DNA from: Pseudomonadota bacterium
Lineage (GTDB): Bacteria; Pseudomonadota; Gammaproteobacteria; Burkholderiales; Burkholderiaceae_F
Direction: 5' to 3'
DNA length: 64,000 nt
Assembly (NCBI GenBank): GCA_029778535.1
Contig: JAKOQB010000143.1
Coordinates: forward strand, 62,001-126,000
Shown: positions 53,471 through 61,509 of the stretch, piece after piece
Layout: each line of letters begins with the position of its first letter
How positions within the stretch are numbered: position 1 is the first letter of the stretch
Notes under the pieces: generated by a model
Told to the model about the DNA's origin: nothing
Databases searched by the model: none
The model's input: only the letters and a program-made list of their open reading frames with translations
Program-made: the position numbers and the translations under genes

Positions 53471-54550
53471 ATGCCGGCGCATCCGTCCGTTTCCGGTCGC
53501 AAGCTGACCGGCGTCGCCGCGCTGCCGCTGCAACCGCCACGGCCGGCGGCGCCCGACGACGGCTGGCGGCAGTGGATCGCGGAGAACCTGCTGCGCGGCT
53601 GCACCGTCGAATCGATGCTGGCCACGATGGGCGCGAGCGGGCTCGACCCGGCGAAATGCGCCGAGGCGATCCAGCAGACGCAACGTCATCCCGCCTATCT
53701 GGCCGCGCAACGATGGCAGCAGATCCAGCGCAAGTACGAGTCGGTGCTGGCCAATCAGCAGCGGCTGTGGGAGCTGGCGTCCGATTACGCCGTGGTGGAA
53801 AGACGCGCTTCGGTCGCGCGCGACGAGTTCATCGAGCGTTACGTGCGCGGCTGCCGGCCGCTCGTGCTGACCGAGGTCGCGCGCGACTGGCCCGCGCTGA
53901 CGCGCTGGTCGCCGCTCGACCTGAAAGCGCGCTTCGGCCATCTGGCGGTCGAGATCCAGGCCGAGCGCAGCGCCGATCCGAAATTCGAGCAGAACAAACT
54001 CGCGCACCGGCGCAGGATCGGCTTCGCCGATTTCGTCGACCAGGTGGTCGCGGGCGGCAGCACCAACGACTACTACCTGACCGCCAACAACGAGCTGCTG
54101 CAGGGCCCGGACTTCGCCCCGCTGCTCGACGACATCGGCAGCCTGCCCGACTTCTGCATCCGCGCCGACCTGCCGCGCTCGGCCTGGTTCTGGTTCGGTC
54201 CGGCCGGCACGACCACGCCGCTGCACCACGACACGCTGATGCTGCTGCACACCCAGGTGGTGGGGCGCAAGCGCTGGCGCTTGGTCTCGCCGCTGCAAAC
54301 GCCGCGGCTGTACAACCACGACGGCGTGTTCAGCCCGATCGATCTCGATGCGCCCGACCTCGCGCGCTACCCGGCATTTCAGGGCGTCCAGGTGCTCGAG
54401 GTCGTGGTCGAACCGGGCGAGACGGTGTTCCTGCCGCTCGGCTGGTGGCACCAGGTGGCGGCGCTCGACGTCAGCGTGTCGTTGTCGTACACCAACCTCG
54501 CAGTGCCGAACGACTTCACGTACGCCAATCCCGAAATCCGCGACTGGTAG
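53471..54550 (+). CDS. JmjC/cupin-like iron-2-oxoglutarate-type oxygenase
   Basis: 359 residues. C-terminal JmjC/cupin-8 domain (about 115-345) with the metal motif HHD (His252, Asp254) and distal His327 (PLGWWHQVAAL), and KRWRLVSP for 2-oxoglutarate contact; these features match FIH-type hydroxylases. The N-terminal 110 residues (AENLLRGCTVESMLATMGAS ... CAEAIQQTQRHPAYLAAQRW) look helical and repeat-like. Likely hydroxylates a protein or RNA side chain; target unknown. Starts 18 bases after PhoH and ends at a strong terminator. Confidence 0.83.
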   Translation: MPAHPSVSGRKLTGVAALPLQPPRPAAPDDGWRQWIAENLLRGCTVESMLATMGASGLDPAKCAEAIQQTQRHPAYLAAQRWQQIQRKYESVLANQQRLWELASDYAVVERRASVARDEFIERYVRGCRPLVLTEVARDWPALTRWSPLDLKARFGHLAVEIQAERSADPKFEQNKLAHRRRIGFADFVDQVVAGGSTNDYYLTANNELLQGPDFAPLLDDIGSLPDFCIRADLPRSAWFWFGPAGTTTPLHHDTLMLLHTQVVGRKRWRLVSPLQTPRLYNHDGVFSPIDLDAPDLARYPAFQGVQVLEVVVEPGETVFLPLGWWHQVAALDVSVSLSYTNLAVPNDFTYANPEIRDW

Positions 54551-54551
54551 G

Positions 54552-54580
54552 AAAAACGCCCGGCGAGCCGGGCGTTTCCT
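54552..54580. terminator. Bidirectional intrinsic terminator
   Basis: AAACGCCCGGC (54554-54564) and GCCGGGCGTTT (54567-54577) form an 11-base stem. On the plus strand it is followed by CCTTTG, on the minus strand the stem runs into five T. It ends both the JmjC gene and the leftward substrate-binding protein gene. Confidence 0.88.
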
Positions 54581-54595
54581 TTGAAGCGTGGGCGC

Positions 54596-55717
54596 TCAGT
54601 TGATCGGCGTCTTCTTGCCGCCCGGGTAGTTGTACAGCGTGGTGGCGGCATTCATCAGTTCGCCGGTGTCGTCGAACTTGACCTTCGTCGTCACGCCTTC
54701 GTACTCGATCTTGGCCAGCACGGGCAGGTACTTGGCGGGTTCGACCGAGTTGGCCTTCTGCATCGCGGCCGCCAGCGTCATCACCGCGTCGTACACGTAC
54801 GGCGCATAGACCTGGATCTGGTCCTTGAACTTGGCCTCGAAGCGCTGCTTGAACTCCTTTCCCTTGGGCATCTTGTCGAGCGACGAGCCGCCCTCGGCGC
54901 AGTAGACGTAATCGCCGATCGCGTCGCCCGCGATCTTGGCGATCTCGACCGTGCAGATGCCGTCGCCGCCCATGAACTTGGCGTTGATGCCCAGTTGCTT
55001 CATCTGACGCAGCATCGGGCCGGCCTGCGAGTCCATGCCGCCGTAGAAGATCACCTCGGGCTTCTTGTCCTTGATCGCCGTGAGAATCGCGTTGAAATCG
55101 GTCGCCTTGTCGTTGGTGAACTGGCGCGACACGACTTCGGCGCCGTTCTGCTTGGCGACCTTCTCGAAGATGTCCGCCACGCCCTGCCCGTACGCGGTGC
55201 GGTCATCGATCACCGCGACCTTCTTCGCCTTCAGCGTCTTGGTCGCGTAGTTGGCGGTCGCCGCGCCGAGCGCGTTGTCATTGGCCAGCAGGCGGAACGC
55301 GGTCTTGAAGCCCTGCTGCGTGTACTTCGGATTGGTCGCCGACGGCGTGATCTGCGGGATGCCGGCGTCGAAGTAGATCTTCGACGCGGGAATCGTCGTG
55401 CCCGAGTTCAGATGCCCGACCACGCCGTTGACCTTCTGGTCGACCAGCTTCTGCGCGGCGATCGCGCCCTGCTTCGGATCGGCCGCGTCGTCCTCGCTGA
55501 TCAGCTTCCACTTGACCTTCTTGCCGCCGATGACGATGTTCTTCGCGTTCAGATCGTCGATCGCCATGATCGCGCCGCGCTCGTTGTCCTTGCCGTAATG
55601 GGCCTGGCCGCCCGACAGCGGCGCGACATGACCGATCTTGACCTCGATCTCCTGCTGCGCCAGCGCGGTACCCGCGAACACGAGCCCGACCGCCACACCC
55701 AGTATTGCCTTCTTCAT
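54596..55717 (-). CDS. Branched-chain amino acid ABC transporter, periplasmic binding protein
   Basis: 373 residues. Signal peptide (MKKAILGVAVGLVFAGTALA) then a LivJ/LivK-type type-1 periplasmic binding fold: VKIGHVAPLSGGQAHYGKDN, NGVVGHLNSGTTIPASKIY, KKVAVIDDRTAYGQGVADIF and FYGGMDSQAGPMLRQM. It binds leucine/isoleucine/valine or similar ligands for a high-affinity importer. The permease and ATPase genes are not next to it, as in many Burkholderiales. AAAGGAGACGGAGG lies right before ATG 55717. Confidence 0.93.
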   Translation of the reverse strand: MKKAILGVAVGLVFAGTALAQQEIEVKIGHVAPLSGGQAHYGKDNERGAIMAIDDLNAKNIVIGGKKVKWKLISEDDAADPKQGAIAAQKLVDQKVNGVVGHLNSGTTIPASKIYFDAGIPQITPSATNPKYTQQGFKTAFRLLANDNALGAATANYATKTLKAKKVAVIDDRTAYGQGVADIFEKVAKQNGAEVVSRQFTNDKATDFNAILTAIKDKKPEVIFYGGMDSQAGPMLRQMKQLGINAKFMGGDGICTVEIAKIAGDAIGDYVYCAEGGSSLDKMPKGKEFKQRFEAKFKDQIQVYAPYVYDAVMTLAAAMQKANSVEPAKYLPVLAKIEYEGVTTKVKFDDTGELMNAATTLYNYPGGKKTPIN

Positions 55718-55802
55718 CCTCCGTCTCCTTTACTCAAGTCCGGAAGCCCAACCCCCGGAACCGCGAGACTGTAGCACTTGTCGGGGATCCGCCCAGTCCC
55801 CG

Positions 55803-56282
55803 CTACAGGAGCAGCGCGGCGACGAAAACCCCCAGCATCGCGAACACGATGGCGATCTTCAGCACCGCCGCCACCAGAAGGCCGAGCCAGGTCGCCAGCC
55901 CCACCTGCCCAGCGCGCAACGCGTCGCGGCGTGCGATCAGTTCGCCGGCGAACGCGCCGGCCAGCGGCATGAAGACGAGGCCGACGAGTCCGGTGAAGAC
56001 GCCGGCCACCGTGCCGATCGCGGCGCCGACGACGCCCAGACGGCTGGCGCCGACGCGCCGCGCCGACACCGCGGCGGCGACGAAGTCGATCGCGAAGCCC
56101 ACCGCGGCGAGGGTCGCCAGCACGCCGATCGTCCAGCCCGAAATGCGGGTGAAGTCGTCGATCCACGCCGCGAGCACGATGCCGCCGAACACGAACACCA
56201 CGCCGGGCAGCGCCGGCAGCACGGTGCCGACCACGCCCACCGCGATCATCGCGATCGCCACGATCCACAGCAGCGTCGTCAT
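55803..56282 (-). CDS. DUF456 membrane protein
   Basis: 159 residues, four to five hydrophobic segments, with the family pattern GVVGTVLPALPGVVFVFGGI near the start and FMPLAGAFAGELIARRDALR in the middle. Function unknown. Starts 4 bases after the DUF47 stop, so it shares its transcript. Confidence 0.85.
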   Translation of the reverse strand: MTTLLWIVAIAMIAVGVVGTVLPALPGVVFVFGGIVLAAWIDDFTRISGWTIGVLATLAAVGFAIDFVAAAVSARRVGASRLGVVGAAIGTVAGVFTGLVGLVFMPLAGAFAGELIARRDALRAGQVGLATWLGLLVAAVLKIAIVFAMLGVFVAALLL

Positions 56283-56286
56283 GCGC

Positions 56287-56970
56287 TCAGCCGCCGTACT
56301 TCAGCACCAGCGCCTGGATGTCGTTGGCGACGTGCTTGCACTTGTCGGTCAGCTCCTCGAGCAGTTCGTAGATCGCCTTGAGCTTGACTAGCTGGGTCAC
56401 GTCCGTTTCCTCGCGGAACAGCTTCGACATCGCCGCGCGCATCAGGTGGTCGGCCTGCGCCTCGAGCGCGTCGACCTCGCCGCACAGCGCCAGGATCGCG
56501 CCCGGGCTCGCCATGCGCTCGAGCTGCGCGATCGCCGCCTGCAGCTTCAGCGCGCTGTCGAGGCCGAGTTCGGCCAGCTTCAGCGCCTCCGGCGTCACGC
56601 GGGTGATGTGATACAGGTGCACCGACTGCGCGGCGTCCTCGACCAGATCGAGCACGTCGTCGAGCCGGTTGGCGAGGTCGTGCACCGCCACCCGCGCAAA
56701 CGGCGGAAACAGTGCGCCCTGCAGCGCGGCCCGCACTTCCTCTTCCACCGCGTCGCCGCGCTTCTCGATCGCCTCGATCTCGCGCACGTGGCCGTCGGGG
56801 TCGCGCAGGTCCGCCAGCAGGTGCGTCAGCGCGCGCAGGCCGTCGACACACAGCGCGGCGTGCTGGTCGAACGCGCGGAAGAACTGCCGCCCGCGCGGCC
56901 GTGCCGCGCGCAGCAGCCGGCGCCATGCGCTGCGCCGTTCGCGTCGTTCGGGAAGCGCCTGGGCCGTCAC
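56287..56970 (-). CDS. DUF47 (PhoU-like) protein
   Basis: 227-residue all-helical protein of the DUF47/PhoU-like family: REIEAIEKRGDAVEEEVRAA, DLANRLDDVLDLVEDAAQ and LYHITRVTPEALKLAE are typical. Such proteins are usually paired with a PiT phosphate transporter; none is seen beside it here, where the neighbour is DUF456. Begins 7 bases after dnaB. Confidence 0.85.
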   Translation of the reverse strand: MTAQALPERRERRSAWRRLLRAARPRGRQFFRAFDQHAALCVDGLRALTHLLADLRDPDGHVREIEAIEKRGDAVEEEVRAALQGALFPPFARVAVHDLANRLDDVLDLVEDAAQSVHLYHITRVTPEALKLAELGLDSALKLQAAIAQLERMASPGAILALCGEVDALEAQADHLMRAAMSKLFREETDVTQLVKLKAIYELLEELTDKCKHVANDIQALVLKYGG

Positions 56971-56977
56971 CGGGGTC

Positions 56978-58363
56978 TCAGTACGCGGCGGCTCCGAACC
57001 CTTGCGCGAGGTTGTCGAAGCGCGTGTTCTCGCCCGCGAAGCGCAGGTTCAGGCGCCCGGTCGGGCCGTTGCGCTGCTTCAGGATCAGCACCTCGGCCAC
57101 GCCCTTGTCGGGCGTGTCGGGGTTGTAGAACTCCTCGCGGTACAGCGCGAAGATCACGTCTGCGTCCTGCTCGATCGCGCCCGATTCGCGCAGATCGCTC
57201 ATCACGGGACGCTTGTCGGTGCGGCTCTCGACCGTGCGGTTGAGCTGCGACAGCGCCACCACCGGCACCTGCAGCTCCTTGGCGAGTGCCTTCAGCGAAC
57301 GCGAGATCTCGGAGATCTCGGTGGCGCGGTTCTCGCCCATGCTGGCGGCCGACATCAGTTGCAGGTAGTCGATCACGATCAGCCCGAGCTTGCCGCAGGT
57401 GCGCGCCAGCCGGCGCGCGCGGGCGCGCAGCTCCAGTGCGTTGAGCGCCGGCGTCTCGTCGATGAAAAGCTGCGCCTCGTGCATCTTCTGGATCGCCGCG
57501 GTGAGCTTCGGCCAATCGCCGTCCTCCAGCCGCCCGGTGCGCAGCCGCTGCTGGTTGATGCGGCCCACCGAACTCAACATCCGCAGCGCCAGCTGCGGGG
57601 CGCCCATCTCCATCGAGAACACCGCGACCGGCAGTCCCTGGTCGATCGCGACGTGCTCGCCGATGTTCAGCGCGAACGCGGTCTTGCCCATCGACGGGCG
57701 GCCCGCGACGATGATCAGGTCGCCCGGCTGCAGGCCCGATGTCATGCGGTCGACGTCGACGAAGCCGGTCGGCACGCCGGTCACGTCGGACGGGTTGGCG
57801 CGTTCGAAGAGTTCCTGGATCCGCTCGACCACCTTGGTCAGCAGCGGCTCGATCTCGACGAAGCCCTGCCGGCCGCGCGCGCCTTCCTCCGCGATCCGGA
57901 ACACCTTCGACTCGGCTTCGTCGAGCACGGTCTTGGTGTCCTTGCCCTGCGGATTCAGCGCGGAGGTCGCGATCTCGTCGCCCACGGTCACCAGCCGCCG
58001 CAGCACCGCGCGGTCGCGCACGATCTCGCCGTAGCGGCGGATGTTCGCGGCCGACGGCGTGTTCTGCGCCAGTGCGTTCAGGTACGCGAGCCCGCCCGCA
58101 TCCTCCGCCTTGCCGGCGGTCTGCAGCGATTCGTACACGGTGACCGCGTCGGCGGGGCGCGACTGGTCCATCAGCTTGCTGATGTGCTGGAAGATCAGCC
58201 GATGGTCGTGGCGGTAGAAATCGTCCGCCCGCACCATGTCGGCGATGCGGTCCCACGCCGCGTTGTCGAGCAGCAGCCCGCCGAGCACCGACTGCTCGGC
58301 CTCGATCGAATGCGGCGGCGTGCGGACCGAGACGAGCTGCGGATCCGCGATGGGGGAGTTCAT
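56978..58363 (-). CDS. dnaB: Replicative DNA helicase DnaB
   Basis: 461 residues. N-terminal helical primase-binding domain (PPHSIEAEQSVLGGLLLDN), linker, and RecA-like helicase domain with Walker A GRPSMGKTAFAL, SMEMGAPQLALRML, VIDYLQLMSA and ESRTDKRPVMSDLRESGAIE. No intein. Hexameric 5'-3' helicase of the replication fork. ATG at 58361-58363 (MNSPIADPQL). Follows rplI after about 100 bases that hold short GTCGGC-type repeats but no gene. Confidence 0.98.
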   Translation of the reverse strand: MNSPIADPQLVSVRTPPHSIEAEQSVLGGLLLDNAAWDRIADMVRADDFYRHDHRLIFQHISKLMDQSRPADAVTVYESLQTAGKAEDAGGLAYLNALAQNTPSAANIRRYGEIVRDRAVLRRLVTVGDEIATSALNPQGKDTKTVLDEAESKVFRIAEEGARGRQGFVEIEPLLTKVVERIQELFERANPSDVTGVPTGFVDVDRMTSGLQPGDLIIVAGRPSMGKTAFALNIGEHVAIDQGLPVAVFSMEMGAPQLALRMLSSVGRINQQRLRTGRLEDGDWPKLTAAIQKMHEAQLFIDETPALNALELRARARRLARTCGKLGLIVIDYLQLMSAASMGENRATEISEISRSLKALAKELQVPVVALSQLNRTVESRTDKRPVMSDLRESGAIEQDADVIFALYREEFYNPDTPDKGVAEVLILKQRNGPTGRLNLRFAGENTRFDNLAQGFGAAAY

Positions 58364-58462
58364 GTGTTCAGTCGGCGGTCGGCAGTCGGCACCCGGACGC
58401 AAGTGTGCCTGCGCTGGCCTTGTGGCGACCGCCTGCAAGGCTGAACATCGGCTGCCGACTGC

Positions 58463-58915
58463 CTACTGCGTCTCGCCGACCACCGTCACCGTGATCTCCG
58501 CCAGCACGTCGCTGTGCAGCGCCACGGTCAGGTGATGTTCGCCGATCGTCTTCAGCGGGCCGGTCGGCATGCGGATCTGCCCCTTGGCGACGTGGAAGCC
58601 CTGCTTGGTCAGCGCTTCAGCGATGTCGAAGTTGGTGACCGAACCGAACAGGCGCCCGTCGACGCCGGCCTTGGCGTTGAGCTGGATCTTCTGGCCGTTG
58701 AGCTTCTCCCCTTCGGCCTGCGCGGCGGCGAGCTTCTCCGCCTGCGCTTTTTCGAGCTCAGCGCGGCGGCCTTCGAATTCCTTGATAGCCGCCTCGGTCG
58801 CGCGGCGCGCCTTGCCTTGCGGGATCAGATAGTTGCGCGCATAGCCTTCCTTGACCTTGACCACGTCGCCGAGGCCGCCGAGGTTGATCACTTTCTCGAG
58901 CAGGATCACTTGCAT
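58463..58915 (-). CDS. rplI: 50S ribosomal protein L9
   Basis: 150 residues, full length. [20 protein letters not shown] and [12 protein letters not shown] at the N-terminus, long connecting helix, then the C-terminal 23S-binding domain. Part of rpsF-priB-rpsR-rplI, starting 14 bases after rpsR. Confidence 0.98.
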   Translation of the reverse strand: MQVILLEKVINLGGLGDVVKVKEGYARNYLIPQGKARRATEAAIKEFEGRRAELEKAQAEKLAAAQAEGEKLNGQKIQLNAKAGVDGRLFGSVTNFDIAEALTKQGFHVAKGQIRMPTGPLKTIGEHHLTVALHSDVLAEITVTVVGETQ

Positions 58916-58929
58916 CGTGTTCTCCGCGC

Positions 58930-59220
58930 TCAGTGATTGTCCGAGTACGGCAGCAGCGCGAGAAAGCGCGCGCGCTTGATCGCCGTGTCGAGCTGGCGCT
59001 GGTAATGCGCCTTGGTGCCGGTCAGCCGCGCCGGCATGATCTTGCCGTTGTCGAGGATGAAGTCGCGCAGCGTCTCGATGTCCTTGTAGTCGATCTGCTC
59101 CACCTTCTCGACCGTGAAGCGGCAGAACTTCTTGCGCTTGAACAGCGCATTCTTCTGCTGGTCGCGCCGGCCGCCCGGCTTGCCCTTGCCTTTGCCCTTG
59201 CCCCTGGGTCCGAATGCCAT
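58930..59220 (-). CDS. rpsR: 30S ribosomal protein S18
   Basis: 96 residues. [40 protein letters not shown] and [20 protein letters not shown] are the S18 core. A basic Gly/Lys N-terminal extension ([18 protein letters not shown]) makes it longer than E. coli S18 (75). Starts 1 base after the priB stop. Confidence 0.97.
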   Translation of the reverse strand: MAFGPRGKGKGKGKPGGRRDQQKNALFKRKKFCRFTVEKVEQIDYKDIETLRDFILDNGKIMPARLTGTKAHYQRQLDTAIKRARFLALLPYSDNH

Positions 59221-59221
59221 T

Positions 59222-59521
59222 TCAAACTCCTTGATCCAGTACGAATTCGTTGATGTGCAGAATCAGCCGCTGCGACCGCCGGCTGCGCGGCGCGAGGAAT
59301 CCGCTCAGATTCAGCCGCGCCCCCAGATCGATCCGTGCCAGCCGCTGCGCCGCGTCGCCCAGCGCGATCGCATCGAGTTCGAACTGCAGCGCCCGTTCCG
59401 CCCCGGCCTCCGCCACCGTGCCCTGATGGGCGATCCGCAGTTCCAGCACCGCCATGCCGGCCGGCGTGTAGCGCAGATCGGCGCGAGCGACGACGGTGAC
59501 GCTGAGCTGAGCCCGATTCAA
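59222..59521 (-). CDS. priB: Primosomal replication protein N (PriB)
   Basis: 99 residues, single-strand-binding OB fold ([19 protein letters not shown] and [20 protein letters not shown]). Helps PriA-dependent restart of stalled forks. Place between rpsF and rpsR is diagnostic. Starts 5 bases after rpsF. Confidence 0.93.
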   Translation of the reverse strand: MNRAQLSVTVVARADLRYTPAGMAVLELRIAHQGTVAEAGAERALQFELDAIALGDAAQRLARIDLGARLNLSGFLAPRSRRSQRLILHINEFVLDQGV

Positions 59522-59526
59522 TCGCG

Positions 59527-59892
59527 CTAGGTGGTCGCCTGCTCGCTCGCGGCCTTCTTGGCCTCTTCGCGCTCGACCACCTTCATCATCGGCGACGGCG
59601 CGGTTTCAGCGCGCCGGGTGCCGACGGTCAGGTGCCGCAGCACCGCGTCGTTGTAGCGGAAGCCGTGCTCGAGCTCGTCGAGCGTGACCTTGCCACACTC
59701 GATGTTCATCAGCACGTAGTGCGCCTTGACGAGTTTCTCGATCGGATATGCAAGCTGGCGGCGGCCCCAGTCCTCGATGCGATGGACCTTGCCGCCCTGG
59801 GCGGCGACCAGCGCCTTGTAGCGCTCGATCATCGCCGGCACCTGCTCGCTCTGGTCCGGGTGGACGATGAAGCAGATTTCATAGTGACGCAT
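59527..59892 (-). CDS. rpsF: 30S ribosomal protein S6
   Basis: 121 residues. [40 protein letters not shown] and [12 protein letters not shown] are S6 blocks; the end is an unstructured Glu/Ala tail. ATG at 59890-59892 has AAGGAGAG just upstream; the longer frame is not used. First gene of the ribosome/primosome/dnaB operon. Confidence 0.97.
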   Translation of the reverse strand: MRHYEICFIVHPDQSEQVPAMIERYKALVAAQGGKVHRIEDWGRRQLAYPIEKLVKAHYVLMNIECGKVTLDELEHGFRYNDAVLRHLTVGTRRAETAPSPMMKVVEREEAKKAASEQATT

Positions 59893-59960
59893 TCGCTCTC
59901 CTTCTGGATAAAGCCACCCCGAGCGTCGTTCGAGTGTGGCAAGGCTGCGAAAAGCCGCGC

Positions 59961-59990
59961 ATTTTACCTGCAAAGGCCGGCGCGGAGCAA
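59961..59990 (-). promoter_or_regulatory. Probable promoter of the rpsF-priB-rpsR-rplI-dnaB operon
   Basis: Minus strand TTGCTC (59985-59990), 18 bases, TAAAAT (59961-59966), about 70 bases before the rpsF ATG. The leader between could hold the S6/S18 autoregulatory site known in other bacteria, which I cannot identify here. Confidence 0.5.
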
Positions 59991-60009
59991 AGACGGATCG
60001 CGCCGCAAC

Positions 60010-60750
60010 TCAGTCGGCGGCGAACAGCCGCGGCAGCGCTTCGCCGGCGCGCGCGCGGATGCAGACCTCGGCGATCGGGTCCAGCTCGCTTTCGTCCGGA
60101 TTGACGATCAGCACCGGCACGCCGTTGCGCCGCGCGGCCAGCGGTAGCCCCGCGGCCGGATAGACGAGTCCGGAGGTTCCGACCACCAGCATCGCATCGG
60201 CTGCGGCGGACGCGCGCTCGGCGCGGTCAAGCACAGCGGGATCGAGCATCTCTCCGAACCACACCACGTCCGGCCGGAGGTACGCGCGGCAGCGCGGGCA
60301 GCGTGGCGGCTCGCCGGCGGGCAGTTCCTCGGGCGACTCGAACACCACCCCGCACTCGTCGAAGCACTTCGTGCGCAGAATGTTGCCGTGCAGTTCGATC
60401 GCATCGCGGCTGCCGGCGCGCGCGTGCAGCCCGTCGACGTTCTGCGTGATCAGCGTGAACTGCTCGAAGCGCGGCGCGGCGGCGGCCAGCGCGCGATGCG
60501 CCGGATTCGGTTCGACCGCGCGCACGCGCGCGCGGCGCGCTGCGTACCAGCGCCACACAAGCGTCGGATCGGCGCGGAAACCCTCCGGCGAGGCGAGCCG
60601 CATCGGATCGAATTGCGCCCACAGGCCGGTCTGCGCATCGCGAAAGGTCGGGATTCCGCTTTCGGCCGACACGCCCGCGCCGGTCAGCGCCGTGACGCGC
60701 TTCGCGCTCGCGAGGATCTGCCGCGCCCGCGCGATGTCGTGCGCGCTCAT
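60010..60750 (-). CDS. cobB: NAD-dependent protein deacylase (sirtuin, CobB type)
   Basis: 246 residues. NAD motif GAGVSAESGIPTFRD (24-38), QNVDGLH, catalytic His121 (ELHGN), Cys129/Cys133 and CPRC (151-154) for zinc. Tyr69 and Arg72 (WYAAR) are the pair that in class III sirtuins selects succinyl/malonyl-lysine, so desuccinylation is likely besides deacetylation. ATG at 60748-60750 overlaps the rlmB stop by 4 bases (ATGA). Confidence 0.94.
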   Translation of the reverse strand: MSAHDIARARQILASAKRVTALTGAGVSAESGIPTFRDAQTGLWAQFDPMRLASPEGFRADPTLVWRWYAARRARVRAVEPNPAHRALAAAAPRFEQFTLITQNVDGLHARAGSRDAIELHGNILRTKCFDECGVVFESPEELPAGEPPRCPRCRAYLRPDVVWFGEMLDPAVLDRAERASAAADAMLVVGTSGLVYPAAGLPLAARRNGVPVLIVNPDESELDPIAEVCIRARAGEALPRLFAAD

Positions 60751-61499
60751 CGTTCGGCCCTTCCGTGTCGCTGGCGGCACGTTTCGAACAGGCAGATGCC
60801 GGCGGCGACCGACACGTTCAGGCTTTCGACGTGGCCCGCCATCGGAATGCGCGCGAGCCAGTCGCAGCGCTCGCGCGTCAAGCGCCGCAGCCCCTCGCCT
60901 TCAGCGCCGAGCGCCCACGCCAGCGGACCGGTCAGGTCGAGCTCGTACAGCGACCGCTCCGCGTCGCCCGCCGCCCCGGCGATCCAGATGCCGGCCTGCT
61001 TCAGATCCTCCATCGCCCGCGCCAGATTGGTGACCGCGATCAGCGGAATCGTCTCGGCCGCGCCGGCGGCGGCCTTGGCGACGACCGCGGTCATCGCCGC
61101 GGACCGATCGCGCGGCACGATCACGGCCGCGGTCCCCGCGGCATCCGCAGTGCGCAGGCACGCGCCGAGGTTGCGCGGATCGGTCACGCCGTCAAGCAGC
61201 AGCAGCAGCGTGTCCTGGCGCACGCCGGACAGCACGTCGTCGAGCGTGCGCGCAAGCTGCGCCGGATGACAGACGGCGACCACGCCCTGGTGCGGCACCT
61301 CGCCGGCGAGCCCGCGCAGCCGCTGCCCGTCGACGGCGATCACCCTGATGCCGGCCGCCTGCGCCCGCTGCAGCAACTCGCGCATGCGCGCGTCGCGTCG
61401 TTGCGCATCGACGTAAAGCGCCTCGATGCTGTCGGCCGCATGGCGCAGCCGCGCGGTCACCGCGTGAAAGCCTGCGATCGTCCGCTTGCCGTCGGCCAT
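60747..61499 (-). CDS. rlmB: 23S rRNA (guanosine-2251-2'-O)-methyltransferase RlmB
   Basis: 250 residues, SPOUT (TrmH) family. N-terminal substrate domain (IAGFHAVTARLRHAADSIEA), then GVTDPRNLGACLRTADAAG, LGAEGEGLRRLTRERCDWLA and IPMAGHVESLNVSVAAGICL, the three SPOUT motifs. Follows rnr by 10 bases; the rnr-rlmB pair is widely conserved. Confidence 0.95.
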   Translation of the reverse strand: MADGKRTIAGFHAVTARLRHAADSIEALYVDAQRRDARMRELLQRAQAAGIRVIAVDGQRLRGLAGEVPHQGVVAVCHPAQLARTLDDVLSGVRQDTLLLLLDGVTDPRNLGACLRTADAAGTAAVIVPRDRSAAMTAVVAKAAAGAAETIPLIAVTNLARAMEDLKQAGIWIAGAAGDAERSLYELDLTGPLAWALGAEGEGLRRLTRERCDWLARIPMAGHVESLNVSVAAGICLFETCRQRHGRAER

Positions 61500-61509
61500 G
61501 CGCAAGCGC

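Noticed and set aside
51781..54603. 940-codon plus-strand frame and an 873-codon minus-strand frame over PhoH and the JmjC gene
   Set aside because: Both are shadows of two well supported genes; sequences are Arg/Ala-rich without motifs.
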